A stretch of DNA of 32,168 nucleotides from Actinomycetota bacterium (GCA_018268515.1 JAFDWK010000012.1:1-32168), one strand, 5' to 3'. Shown: positions 1-7,450, numbered from the stretch's first letter. Made by a program: numbers and translations. Notes: generated by a model not told the origin, from the letters alone.

Positions 1-693
1 CTCGAGCTCGGCGGCAAGGCCCCCGCGATCGTGTTCCCGGACGCGTCGATCGAGAAGGCCGCGGAGGGCATCGTGACCGGCGCGTTCTTCAACGCGGGGC
101 AGGACTGCACCGCCGCGACCCGGGTGATCGTGCACGCCTCGGTGCACGACGCTCTCGTGAAGGCGCTCGTCGAGCGGGTGCGCACCCACGCCCGCACCGG
201 TGCCCCGCAGGAGGACGGCGTGTTCTTCGGTCCGCTCTCCAGCGCCGCGCAGCTCGCCCAGGTGCAGGGCTTCGTGGACCGCCTGCCCGCGCACGCGACG
301 ATCGAGACCGGCGGCCGGCGGCAGGGCGACGTCGGCTACTTCTTCGAACCGACGATCGTCTCGGGCATGCGGCAGGACGACGAGGCCGTGCAGAGCGAGA
401 TCTTCGGACCGGTGCTGACCGTGCAGTCCTTCGAGGAGGACGACGAGGCCCTCGCCTTCGCGAACGATGTGCCCTACGCGCTGGCCGCGTCGGTGTGGAC
501 GAAGGATCACACCCGGTCGCTGCGCTTCTCCCGCGACCTGGACTTCGGCTGCGTCTGGATCAACACGCACATCCCGTTCGTGTCGGACATGCCGCACGGC
601 GGATTCAAGCACTCGGGCTACGGCAAGGATCTGTCGCAGTACGGCTTCGACGACTACACGCGCATCAAGCACGTGATGAGCGCGCTCGACTGA
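1..693 (+). CDS. gamma-aminobutyraldehyde-type aldehyde dehydrogenase (3' part)
   Basis: C-terminal 230 residues of an NAD-dependent aldehyde dehydrogenase; the reading frame is open from base 1, so the gene begins outside the window. Visible landmarks are ELGGKAP at the very start, the catalytic cysteine in FNAGQDCTAA (codon 106-108), EIFGPVL, and the C-terminal PHGGFKHSGYGKDLSQYG, which resembles the gamma-aminobutyraldehyde/betaine-aldehyde group (PatD type). Enzymes of that group oxidise 4-aminobutanal to GABA in putrescine breakdown, or related aminoaldehydes. The substrate is inferred from similarity of the Cys loop and the C-terminus. The gene ends cleanly at TGA and is followed by a hairpin at 718-753. 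Confidence 0.9.
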   Translation, partial: LELGGKAPAIVFPDASIEKAAEGIVTGAFFNAGQDCTAATRVIVHASVHDALVKALVERVRTHARTGAPQEDGVFFGPLSSAAQLAQVQGFVDRLPAHATIETGGRRQGDVGYFFEPTIVSGMRQDDEAVQSEIFGPVLTVQSFEEDDEALAFANDVPYALAASVWTKDHTRSLRFSRDLDFGCVWINTHIPFVSDMPHGGFKHSGYGKDLSQYGFDDYTRIKHVMSALD

Positions 694-717
694 GGTAGCC
701 CCACGCCGACGCAGCCC

Positions 718-753
718 CGTCCCCCGGGCGCGCAGACGCCCTCCCCGGGGACG
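718..753 (+). terminator. hairpin after the aldehyde dehydrogenase
   Basis: Arms 718-728 and 743-753 (CGTCCCCCGGG and CCCCGGGGACG) pair with a single internal mismatch around a 14-nt loop, 25 nt after the stop codon. There is no T-run, as is usual in GC-rich actinobacteria. It is read as a terminator because of its position. It abuts REP-like element 1, so it could also be the outer part of that element. Confidence 0.5.
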
Positions 754-945
754 TTGAGCGGACTCTTCGCGCTCCCCACCCGGAGCCGTCGAGCGAAGAC
801 GCCGAAGACGACGGAGACGGAACGGGGCGCCCTCGCGAGAGCGCCCCGTTCCGTCTCGCTCCTCGCCGCGCTCGGTGCTCGCCCAACGACCCCAGAAGAT
901 GTCCGCTCAACGGCCCCCAGGGGTGTTCGCTCAACGGCCCCGGAC
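754..945. repeat. REP-like palindromic element, copy 1
   Basis: The core is a perfect 17-bp inverted repeat, GAGACGGAACGGGGCGC at 814-830 and its complement at 841-857, with a 10-nt loop that contains the self-complementary CTCGCGAG. Flanks carry 'gttgagcg', 'gtcgagcgaagacgccg' and 'gctcaacggcccc', and the last recurs about 20 nt later. Copy 2 at 1908-2060 has the same layout. The two stems differ at three positions, and all three are compensated on the opposite arm, so the folded structure rather than the sequence is being kept. No transposase is nearby. Confidence 0.8.
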
Positions 946-949
946 GGTG

Positions 950-993
950 TAGCCTCGCCTACGCCGTGCAGGCACGAGAACAGGAGGTGATCC
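950..993 (+). promoter_or_regulatory. -10-like box and 12-nt Shine-Dalgarno sequence
   Basis: TAGCCT at 950-955 is a plausible -10 hexamer; it lies in GTAG-CCTCGC-CTAC, a short palindrome. AGGAGGTGATCC at 982-993 is complementary over all 12 bases to the conserved 16S rRNA 3' end (GGATCACCTCCT). The AGGAGG core sits 8 nt before the ATG at 996, which is ideal spacing. Such a long match is rare and decides the start of the small ORF that follows. Confidence 0.6.
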
Positions 994-995
994 CC

Positions 996-1046
996 ATGAA
1001 CGAATCGACGTGGGTGCTCCTGATCGGGGTCACGGTCGGGCGATAG
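996..1046 (+). CDS. 16-residue small ORF with near-perfect ribosome-binding site
   Basis: The ATG at 996 opens a 16-codon frame, MNESTWVLLIGVTVGR, that ends at TAG (1044-1046). The peptide has a short hydrophobic run (WVLLIGVTV) but no run of one amino acid, so a classical amino-acid attenuator is not indicated. The alpha/beta hydrolase starts 46 nt downstream; between them, gggagcgc and gcgcactccc (about 1055-1079) can pair around a small loop. It could be a leader peptide controlling the hydrolase or a small membrane-associated peptide. The support is the ribosome-binding site, not homology. Confidence 0.45.
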   Translation: MNESTWVLLIGVTVGR

Positions 1047-1092
1047 GTCGTCCGGGAGCGCCGCTGAAAGCGCACTCCCGAAAGGCACGACC

Positions 1093-1881
1093 ATGAACCC
1101 TCACACCTCCGCACTGACCTTCACCTCCGAGCGGCCCGCCGCTGCGGAACCGCGTCGCGACGGCATCATCGAGCGCGACTTCATGCTGGGCGGGGACGAC
1201 GGCATCGCCGGCATCCTCTGGACGCCCGGGTCCGCCTGCGCCGCGCATCCCGTCCCGCTGATCCTGCTCGGCCATCCGAGCGGGCCCGGCCTGGCCCGGA
1301 TGCGCCCTCGCCTGGGCGGCCGGGCGCGCGCCGCCGCCGAGCTCGGCTACGCCTCCGTGGCGATCGAGATGCCCGGCAACGGCACGCGTGCGCCCATGCC
1401 CCAGCTCGAGAGCGCCCGTGCCGACCTGATGCGGGCGCTCGATGCCGGCGAGCGTCCCGGCGAGGACGTCATCGATCGACTGGTGCTCCCGTTGGTCGAC
1501 GCGACCGTGCCGGAGTGGCAGGCGGCCCTGGACGCCGTGCTCGCCCTGCCCGAGATCGGCGGTCCCGTCGCCTACTCGGGCGGCGTTCTCGCGATCGGGA
1601 TCCGACTCGCTCTCGTCGAACCTCGGATCGTCGCCGCCGGGCTGTTCGCCGGCAGTTACGTGCCGTTGAGCATCCTGGACGAGGCCCGGCGCGTCACGAT
1701 CCCACTGCACGTGCTGCTGCAGTGGGACGACGAGGGCAACGACCGGCAGCGATCGCTCGACGTCTTCGACGCGTTCGGATCCGCGGAGAAGACGCTGCAG
1801 GCGAACCTCGGCGGCCACACCGGCGTTCCGGCGCACGCCGGGGAGGACGCCGGGCGGTTCTTCGCACGGCACCTGGGCTGA
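1093..1881 (+). CDS. alpha/beta hydrolase, dienelactone-hydrolase-like
   Basis: A 262-aa cytosolic alpha/beta-hydrolase-fold protein. The oxyanion region reads ILLGHPSGPG, the nucleophile elbow is AYSGG with Ser162, the acid is probably Asp212 or Asp213 in QWDDEGND, and the catalytic histidine is His242 in LGGHTG. Order and spacing match dienelactone hydrolase/acyl esterase-type enzymes. The substrate cannot be read from sequence. The RBS is weak (gaaagg at about 1079), so translation may depend on the preceding small ORF. REP-like element 2 follows about 25 nt after the stop. Confidence 0.85.
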   Translation: MNPHTSALTFTSERPAAAEPRRDGIIERDFMLGGDDGIAGILWTPGSACAAHPVPLILLGHPSGPGLARMRPRLGGRARAAAELGYASVAIEMPGNGTRAPMPQLESARADLMRALDAGERPGEDVIDRLVLPLVDATVPEWQAALDAVLALPEIGGPVAYSGGVLAIGIRLALVEPRIVAAGLFAGSYVPLSILDEARRVTIPLHVLLQWDDEGNDRQRSLDVFDAFGSAEKTLQANLGGHTGVPAHAGEDAGRFFARHLG

Positions 1882-1907
1882 GCCCCCGGGACGCCTCCCT
1901 GGGGGCG

Positions 1908-2060
1908 TTGAGCGAGCACCGAGCGTAGCGAGGAGCGAGACGAAACGCGGTGCGCTCGCGAGGCACCGCGTTTCGTCTCAGTCGCCTGCGGCGTCTTCGC
2001 TCAACGACCCTGGGAGAGGGATCGGCGCTTCGCTCGACGACCCCGGGAGAGGGCGGTCCG
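1908..2060. repeat. REP-like palindromic element, copy 2
   Basis: The core is a perfect 17-bp inverted repeat, GAGACGAAACGCGGTGC at 1937-1953 and its complement at 1963-1979, with loop GCTCGCGAG. The right flank runs gtcgcctgcggcgtcttcg, then ctcaacgaccctgggagagg, followed by a second, shorter copy ending cgacgaccccgggagagg. The left flank cgttgagcgag at about 1908 mirrors cgctcaacg on the right. The right half is nearly identical over about 45 nt to the tandem repeat inside hsdM (21911-21964). It sits between two convergent genes and may also serve as a terminator. Confidence 0.85.
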
Positions 2061-2065
2061 GCAGG

Positions 2066-2983
2066 TCAGCTGAGACCCTGCGCCGTGAGCCAGGCCTTGG
2101 CGATGTCGGCCGGCTGCTTCTTGTCGGCTGTGCTCTGCACGTTGAGCTTCACCAGCTCCGCCGTGGTGAGCTTCGCGCTCACGGCATTGATCGCCTTCGA
2201 CACCTTGTCGGCGACGTTCTCGCTCACGATCGGCACGACGTTCGACGGCAGGATGAGGTTCTTCGGATCCTTCAGCGCGACGAGGTCACCCTTGGCGAAC
2301 GCGGGGTCTGCCGAGTAGATGTCGGCGACCTGCACGGTGCCGGCCTGCAGCGCTTCGAGCGTGGTCTGGCCCGTGGCCGAGAAGGTCAGGTCGACGCCGT
2401 ACAGCGTCTTCGCCGCGGCAGGGCCGTAGGGGCGCTTCTCGAACTCGGGCGCCGCGCCGATCGTGACGGGCGCCGGCATCTTCGACAGATCCGCGATCGA
2501 CGACAGACCGTACTTGTCGGCGTTCGCCTTGGTCACCGTGTAGGTGTCCTGATCGGCGGCCTTGGCGTAGTCGAGCGCCGTGAGGCTCGACGGCAGCGCC
2601 TTCTTCAGCGCGGCGTAGACGTCGTCGGAGCTGTTCGTGTCGGCCTTGCCGCCCAGGTACTCGAGCAGGTTCCCGGTGTACTCCGGGAACAGGTTGATCG
2701 CCCCCGATTTCACGTCGGGCATGTAGGCGTCGCGCTGGCCGATGTTGAACTTGCGGTCGACCTTCACGCCGTCCTTCTCGAGCGCCTGGGCGTAGATCTC
2801 GGCGATGATCTCGTTCGAGTAGTAGGCCTGGGATCCGATCACGATCGTGTCGGAGGAGCCGGATCCGCTCGTCGACGTGGGCTTGTCGAGCGGATTGCTG
2901 GAGCTGCACGCGCTGAGCGCGAGAGCGGCGGCCAGCGCGACCGTTGCTGCGGCGGCGAGGCGGGGGAGGCGAGCGGTGAACAT
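2066..2983 (-). CDS. osmoprotectant ABC transporter substrate-binding lipoprotein
   Basis: A 305-aa lipoprotein with a basic N-terminus, a hydrophobic stretch and the lipobox LSAC (Cys26), then a Ser-rich linker. The mature part matches the OpuAC/OpuCC/OsmF class that binds glycine betaine, choline or carnitine: IVIGSQAYYSNEIIAEIYAQ, NLFPEYTGNLLEYLG and GQTTLEALQAGTVQVADIYS are characteristic. It captures the substrate outside the membrane and delivers it to the two permeases encoded upstream. The start has an SD-like agagga. It is the last gene of the minus-strand operon and is separated from the permease by three 20-bp tandem repeats. Confidence 0.93.
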   Translation of the reverse strand: MFTARLPRLAAAATVALAAALALSACSSSNPLDKPTSTSGSGSSDTIVIGSQAYYSNEIIAEIYAQALEKDGVKVDRKFNIGQRDAYMPDVKSGAINLFPEYTGNLLEYLGGKADTNSSDDVYAALKKALPSSLTALDYAKAADQDTYTVTKANADKYGLSSIADLSKMPAPVTIGAAPEFEKRPYGPAAAKTLYGVDLTFSATGQTTLEALQAGTVQVADIYSADPAFAKGDLVALKDPKNLILPSNVVPIVSENVADKVSKAINAVSAKLTTAELVKLNVQSTADKKQPADIAKAWLTAQGLS

Positions 2984-2994
2984 GGTGTTCCTCT

Positions 2995-3053
2995 CTGGTG
3001 GGGACTGCGTCAGGCTGGTGGGGACTGCGTGAGGCCGGTGGGAGTGCGTGAGG
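2995..3053. repeat. three tandem 20-bp repeats between permease and binding-protein genes
   Basis: Units at 2995-3014, 3015-3034 and 3035-3053 (20, 20 and 19 nt) follow the plus-strand pattern ctggtggggactgcgtgagg. The third copy is the most diverged. They begin directly after the permease stop codon and end just before the RBS of the lipoprotein gene, so they fill the whole spacer inside the operon transcript. Copy number could vary by slippage and could tune expression of the binding protein. Confidence 0.85.
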
Positions 3054-3791
3054 TCAGGCGCGGGCGGGGCGCAGGGCGCCCCGGGTGCGGGTGCGGGATC
3101 CGTCGTCGTCCGCGCGTCCGCCGCCGGCGCGGATGCCGGCGGGCACGGAGGCGCGCTGGGCGAGCGCGAACAGCAGATCGGCGATCAGTGCGAGGGCGGC
3201 GACGAGGAGGGCACCGGCGAGCACCTCGTCGAAGCGGCCGAGCGGGATGCCCTGGATGATCGGGTATCCGAAGCCGCCGAGGTTCACGTAGCCGGCGATC
3301 GTGACGGTGGCGATCACCTGCAGGGTCGCGGCGCGCAGGCCGCCGATGAGCAGCGGCAGTCCGAGCCGGAACTCGACCTTCCAGAACACCTCCCACGGCG
3401 TCATGCCCATCGCCTTCGCCGCATCGATCACGCGCGGATCGATCGCCTCGATGCCGGTGTAGGCGCCCGCCAGCAGTGAGGGGATCGCGAGCAGAACGAA
3501 GGTGACCAGGGCCGCGGCGGGCACCTGCAGCACGCCGAACAGCAGCACCAGCAGGATCAGCAGTCCGAAGGACGGGATCGCACGCGCGGCGCCGGAGATC
3601 GCCACCGCGACCTCGCGACCGCGCCCGGTGTGCCCGATGAGCCAGCCCGCGGGGACGGCGATCGCCGCCGCGACCAGCACCGAGGCCACGGTGTAGAGCA
3701 CGTGCTGCCCGAACAGCACCGGGAGCGCATAGGATCCGGTCCACTGCGCGGGGTCCAGCAGCCAGCGGATCGCGTCGGCGAAGAGGTTCAT
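3054..3791 (-). CDS. osmoprotectant ABC transporter permease (second)
   Basis: A 245-aa inner-membrane permease of the OpuCB/OpuCD/OsmW type, with about five to six hydrophobic segments. The cytoplasmic EAA-type loop reads DAAKAMGMTPWEVFWKVEF and contacts the ATPase. GGFGYPIIQGIPLGRFDEVLAG near the C-terminus is also typical. The start is the ATG at 3791, which overlaps the stop of the preceding permease gene in an ATGA, so the two are translationally coupled and probably form a heterodimer. A longer open frame runs upstream to 4406, but it lies out of phase inside the first permease gene and was not used. The last 25 residues are Arg/Gly-rich and probably cytosolic. Confidence 0.93.
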   Translation of the reverse strand: MNLFADAIRWLLDPAQWTGSYALPVLFGQHVLYTVASVLVAAAIAVPAGWLIGHTGRGREVAVAISGAARAIPSFGLLILLVLLFGVLQVPAAALVTFVLLAIPSLLAGAYTGIEAIDPRVIDAAKAMGMTPWEVFWKVEFRLGLPLLIGGLRAATLQVIATVTIAGYVNLGGFGYPIIQGIPLGRFDEVLAGALLVAALALIADLLFALAQRASVPAGIRAGGGRADDDGSRTRTRGALRPARA

Positions 3792-4516
3792 GCGGCGACC
3801 CCCGCGGTCACGGGCTCCTCGGCCGGTTCCGCGTCCGGCTCCTGCGGTTCCCGGAGGGCGGCGGATCGGCGCGTCTTCCCGGCGCTCGCGCGCTGCCAGG
3901 GCATCAGCACGCGTCCGAGCAGCACCAGCAGCAGGTCGATGACGAGCGCCAGCACGATGACGGCGAGGACGCCCGCGAAGACCTCCTCGATGAGCCGGCG
4001 GTCCAGGCCGTTCGTGAAGAGATAGCCGAGGTTCTGCACCCCGACCAGGATCCCGACCGTGGCGAGGGCGATCGTGGAGACCGCGGCCACCCGCACGCCC
4101 GCCAGGATCACCGGGCCCGCGAGCGGCAGCTCGACGGTCCAGAACCGGCGGCCGGATCCGTATCCCATCGCGGTGGCCGCACGGCGCACGTCCGGGTCGA
4201 CCGAGTCGAGGCCGTCGGCGACGGCCCGCACCAGGATCGCGACGTTGTAGATGGTGAGCGCCACGACGAGATTGGGGGCGTCCGTCGCCTGATAGCCGAT
4301 GAACGCCGGCAGCAGGATCAGCAGCGCCAGCGAGGGGATCGTGTAGAGCAGCCCGGTGAGCACGATGAGCGGACCGCGCACCAGGCGGTACCGCCAGGCG
4401 ATCCAACCCAGCGGCACGGAGACGACGACCCCGAGCACGAGAGCGATCATGCTCTGCTGCAGATGCACGGCGGAGAGGCTCAGGATGAGCCCGAGGTTGT
4501 CGATGATCCAGGTCAC
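3788..4516 (-). CDS. osmoprotectant ABC transporter permease (first)
   Basis: A 242-aa permease starting with the GTG at 4516 (WIIDNLGLILSLSAVHLQQS follows), 1 nt after the ATPase stop, with a purine-rich ggggga upstream as RBS. An ATG further upstream would add 23 Arg-rich residues inside the ATPase gene and is less likely. The EAA-type loop is RRAATAMGYGSGRRFWTVEL. LVGVQNLGYLFTNGLDR is typical of the family. The tail is charged and rich in Glu, Pro and Ala. It pairs with the next permease to form the membrane channel of the osmoprotectant importer. Confidence 0.92.
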   Translation of the reverse strand: MTWIIDNLGLILSLSAVHLQQSMIALVLGVVVSVPLGWIAWRYRLVRGPLIVLTGLLYTIPSLALLILLPAFIGYQATDAPNLVVALTIYNVAILVRAVADGLDSVDPDVRRAATAMGYGSGRRFWTVELPLAGPVILAGVRVAAVSTIALATVGILVGVQNLGYLFTNGLDRRLIEEVFAGVLAVIVLALVIDLLLVLLGRVLMPWQRASAGKTRRSAALREPQEPDAEPAEEPVTAGVAA

Positions 4517-4517
4517 G

Positions 4518-5372
4518 TCAGCCGCCCGTTCCCCCGTCGATCGCCACAGCATCCGCCGGTGACTGCACCAGGGTGCCCTGTGCACGCCCGTCGGCGTCGA
4601 CGATCACGGTGCCGTGCGGGGTCTGCTTGAGATGCAGAGCGCGCCGCCCGCGGTCCGCGCCGATGAACGCCGCGACGAACTCATCGGCGGGAGCGGCGAG
4701 GATCTCCTCCGGGGTGCCCTGCTGCACGATCCGCGCGGCCTTGTCGAGGATGACGATGCGGTCGCCGAGCAGCAGGGCCTCGTCGATGTCGTGCGTGACG
4801 AACACCACCGTCTTGTCGAGCTCGCGCTGCAGCCGCAGCAGCTCCTGCTGCAGCTCGGTGCGCACGATCGGATCCACGGCGCCGAACGGCTCGTCCATGA
4901 GCAGGATGTTCGGATCCGCGGCCAGCCCGCGCGCGACGCCGACGCGCTGCTGCTGCCCGCCGGAGAGCTGGCTGGGGTAGCGGTCGGCCAGGGCCTGGTC
5001 GAGGCCCACGGTGTCGAGCAGCTCCCGCGCGCGCACGTGCGCCTCGCGCCGGGAGACGCCGTTCAGGCGCAGCACCGTGGCGACGTTGTCGATCACTGTG
5101 AAATGGGGCATCAGCCCGGAGTTCTGCATGACGTAGCCGATGCGACGGCGCAGCGCGACGGGATCGCCGCTCTGCACGCTCTCCCCGTCGATCTCGACGG
5201 TGCCGCTGGTGGGCTCGACCATGCGGTTGATCATCCGCAGCAGGGTGGTCTTGCCGGATCCGGAGGATCCGACCAGCACGGTCGTCTGCCGGGCGGGGAT
5301 CACCAGGCTGAAGTCATCGACGGCGCGGGTGCCGTCGGGGAAGGTCTTCGTGACGGAGCGGAACTCGATCAT
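4518..5372 (-). CDS. osmoprotectant ABC transporter ATP-binding protein
   Basis: A 284-aa cytoplasmic ATPase that powers the importer. Walker A is GSSGSGKTT (about residues 36-44), the Q-loop lies in GYVMQNSGLMPH, the signature is LSGGQQQR, Walker B is ILLMDEPFGAVDP and the H-loop is FVTHD. These fit the OpuCA/ProV/OsmV branch. The long form of OpuCA carries tandem CBS domains that sense ionic strength; here only about 50 residues follow the ATPase core, so any osmotic sensing must occur elsewhere. It follows the DUF427 gene by 13 nt and precedes the first permease by 1 nt, so it is in the middle of an operon. Confidence 0.94.
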   Translation of the reverse strand: MIEFRSVTKTFPDGTRAVDDFSLVIPARQTTVLVGSSGSGKTTLLRMINRMVEPTSGTVEIDGESVQSGDPVALRRRIGYVMQNSGLMPHFTVIDNVATVLRLNGVSRREAHVRARELLDTVGLDQALADRYPSQLSGGQQQRVGVARGLAADPNILLMDEPFGAVDPIVRTELQQELLRLQRELDKTVVFVTHDIDEALLLGDRIVILDKAARIVQQGTPEEILAAPADEFVAAFIGADRGRRALHLKQTPHGTVIVDADGRAQGTLVQSPADAVAIDGGTGG

Positions 5373-5385
5373 CGGTGGTCCGCCC

Positions 5386-5718
5386 TCAGGGGAGCGCTCC
5401 CTCGTCGGGGACCTCGCCCGGGCGCACCGCGACCTTCGCGTCGAAAGCGACGTAGCCGGAGAAGTCGACGCCGACCCGTTCGATCGCGGTCGGGTACGGG
5501 TGCGGGTATGCCCAGGCCAGATCCTTGTGGTCCTGCTCGTCCACCCGGATCGAGTAGTACTGGCAGACGCCCTTCCACGGGCAGGTGTACGGCGTGGGGC
5601 TCTCCTGCAGCACGCCCTCCGTGATCGAGGTCGGCGGGAAGTAGCGGTTGCCCTCGATGATCACCACGTCGGCGTCATCGGCGTTCGCGATGACGGTTCC
5701 TTCGAATACTGCTTGCAT
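5386..5718 (-). CDS. DUF427 domain protein
   Basis: A 110-aa cytosolic protein made up entirely of a DUF427 domain. Recognisable parts are VIIEGNRYFPP, PYTCPWKGVCQYYSI with two cysteines (46 and 52), and AWAYPHPYP followed by IERVGVDFSGYVAFD. The biochemical role of the family is unknown. The start ATG at 5718 has a strong RBS (GAGGAGGGG, about 7 nt upstream), which rules out the long upstream open frame. Only 13 nt separate it from the transporter ATPase gene, so it is probably the first gene of the osmoprotectant operon. That linkage does not by itself give it a function. Confidence 0.85.
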   Translation of the reverse strand: MQAVFEGTVIANADDADVVIIEGNRYFPPTSITEGVLQESPTPYTCPWKGVCQYYSIRVDEQDHKDLAWAYPHPYPTAIERVGVDFSGYVAFDAKVAVRPGEVPDEGALP

Positions 5719-5867
5719 GCTCGCCCCTCCTCGGGAATCGATGCGACTCGCTTCTTCTCGGCGTGCGGCGCGACGCGGCGCCCTACCGACAGTACGCGCG
5801 GCCTCCGACATCGGAAACAGCCATGCCGCTGTCCGGATTCCCGGATCCGGATCCGTCCTGCGTTCGA

Positions 5868-5916
5868 GGAGCGATGTTCGTCCTGTTCTCCCCTCACACC
5901 GAGCGGACATCGCTCC
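5868..5916. promoter_or_regulatory. 10-bp inverted repeat in the upstream region of the DUF427-transporter operon
   Basis: GGAGCGATGT at 5868-5877 is the exact complement of ACATCGCTCC at 5907-5916, with 29 nt between them. It lies in the 233-bp gap upstream of DUF427 and downstream of the oxidoreductase gene, both on the minus strand. It could be a spaced operator for the osmoprotectant operon or a terminator stem for the oxidoreductase. The long loop favours a protein-binding pair. No clear -35/-10 pair was identified in the gap. Confidence 0.35.
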
Positions 5917-5951
5917 CCGAAACCAGGGAGGGGCGCCGGGCGGAGAAATCG

Positions 5952-7370
5952 TCAGGCGGACTGGCGACCGTAGGCCTCGAGGAGACGCAGCCAGACCTCG
6001 CTCATGGTCGGGTACGAGGGCACCGCGTGCCAGAGCCGGGCGAGCGGGACCTCGCCCGCGACCGCGATCGCCGCGGCGTGGATGAGCTCGGCCACGTCGG
6101 GGCCGGCCATGGTCACCCCGAGCAGCACCTGCCGGTCCTCGTCCACGACCATGTGCGCGCGCCCGCGGTAGCCGTCGGCGTGCAGAGACGCCCCGGCGAC
6201 CGAGGAGAACGCCACCTCGACCTCGCGGATCCGGTGCCCCGCCTCTCGTGCGGCCGCGGCGGTGACGCCCACCGCGGCGACCTCCGGCTCGGAGAACACG
6301 ACGTGCGGCACCGCGGTGTGGTCGGCCGTGGCGACATGCCGCCCCCACCGCTCGTCATCCACGGGCTCGCCCTTCGCCCGCGCCGCGATCACGTCGCCGG
6401 CGGCGCGCGCCTGGTACTTGCCCTGGTGGGTGAGCAGCACGCGGCCGTTCACGTCGCCGACCGCGTAGAGCCAGTCCACGCCCGGCACCCGCAGGGTGTC
6501 GTCGGTGCGGATGTACCGGCCCGCGGCGAGGCCCACGGTCTCCAGCCCGATGTCGCCCGAGCGCGGCGTGCGCCCGGCCGCGACGAGGATCTCGGCGGCG
6601 CGCACGTCGCCGGCGTCGGTCGTGACGGTCACCCCCTGGGCGTCCCGGGCGACGCCGAGGGTCGCGACGCCGGTGCGCACGTCGACGCCGAGCTCGCGCA
6701 GCCCTTCCGCGACGAGCTCTCCCGCGAACGGTTCGACCGAGCCGAGCAGCCCGCTGCGGGCGAGCACGGTGACCTCCGCTCCGAGCGCGGCGTAGGCGGT
6801 GGCCATCTCGACGGCGACGACACCGCCGCCGATCACCACGAGCGAGGCCGGGATCTCCTCGGCGCTCGTGGCCTCACGGCTGGTCCACACCTTCGCCTCG
6901 TGCAGGCCCGGGATCGGCGGGATCGCGGCGTCGGATCCGGTGCTGACCGCGACCGCGTGCCGGGCGGTGAGGGTGCGCACGCTGCCGTCGGGCGTGGTCA
7001 CGGCGACCTTCCGTTCGCCGCTCAGCCGCCCGTGCCCTCGGACGAGGTCGATCCCGGCGGAGTCGAGCCAGGCGACCTGGCCGTCGTCCCGCCAGTGGCT
7101 GGTGAACACGTCGCGCCGGTCGAGCACGGCCCGCACATCGAGCTCGCCGGTGATCGCCTCGGCCGCGCCGCCCACATGCTGCGCCGCACGCAGTGCCTGC
7201 GGCGAGCGCAGCAGCGCCTTCGACGGCATGCAGGCCCAGTAGGAGCATTCCCCGCCGACGAGCTCGCCCTCCACGATCACGGCGGTCAGGCCGCCCTGCA
7301 CCGCGCGGTCGGCCACGTTCTCGCCGACCGGGCCGCCGCCCAGCACGATCAGGTCGTATTCATCGGTCAT
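5952..7370 (-). CDS. FAD/NAD(P) pyridine nucleotide-disulfide oxidoreductase
   Basis: A 472-aa cytosolic flavoprotein of the dihydrolipoamide dehydrogenase/mercuric reductase family. FAD is bound at VLGGGPVGENVA, and the redox-active disulfide is Cys42-Cys47 in GGECSYWACMPSKAL. NAD(P) is bound at VVIGGGVVAVEMATA, and the second FAD motif is YAVGDVNG. In lipoamide dehydrogenase the C-terminus carries HPT..E; here it is YPTMSE, with Tyr where the catalytic His should be, as in mercuric reductases. No N-terminal heavy-metal domain or C-terminal Cys pair is present, so neither activity can be asserted. The start ATG has an RBS-like GGAAGGG. It is monocistronic and divergent from the LuxR gene. 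Confidence 0.88.
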   Translation of the reverse strand: MTDEYDLIVLGGGPVGENVADRAVQGGLTAVIVEGELVGGECSYWACMPSKALLRSPQALRAAQHVGGAAEAITGELDVRAVLDRRDVFTSHWRDDGQVAWLDSAGIDLVRGHGRLSGERKVAVTTPDGSVRTLTARHAVAVSTGSDAAIPPIPGLHEAKVWTSREATSAEEIPASLVVIGGGVVAVEMATAYAALGAEVTVLARSGLLGSVEPFAGELVAEGLRELGVDVRTGVATLGVARDAQGVTVTTDAGDVRAAEILVAAGRTPRSGDIGLETVGLAAGRYIRTDDTLRVPGVDWLYAVGDVNGRVLLTHQGKYQARAAGDVIAARAKGEPVDDERWGRHVATADHTAVPHVVFSEPEVAAVGVTAAAAREAGHRIREVEVAFSSVAGASLHADGYRGRAHMVVDEDRQVLLGVTMAGPDVAELIHAAAIAVAGEVPLARLWHAVPSYPTMSEVWLRLLEAYGRQSA

Positions 7371-7450
7371 GAGGGCCCTTCCGATCGTCGTTCGGTCGTG
7401 GTGACGTCAGCGTCCGTCCCAGACTCCCAGAACGCACCCACACTCACACG

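Noticed and set aside
982-993. AGGAGGTGATCC as the trace of a 16S rRNA 3' end
   Set aside because: It is the complement of the anti-Shine-Dalgarno and no other 16S sequence surrounds it; it is a ribosome-binding site.
3792-4406. N-terminal extension of the second permease to 450 residues
   Set aside because: The extra 205 residues overlap the first permease out of phase and lack any hydrophobic pattern; the ATGA overlap gives the natural start.
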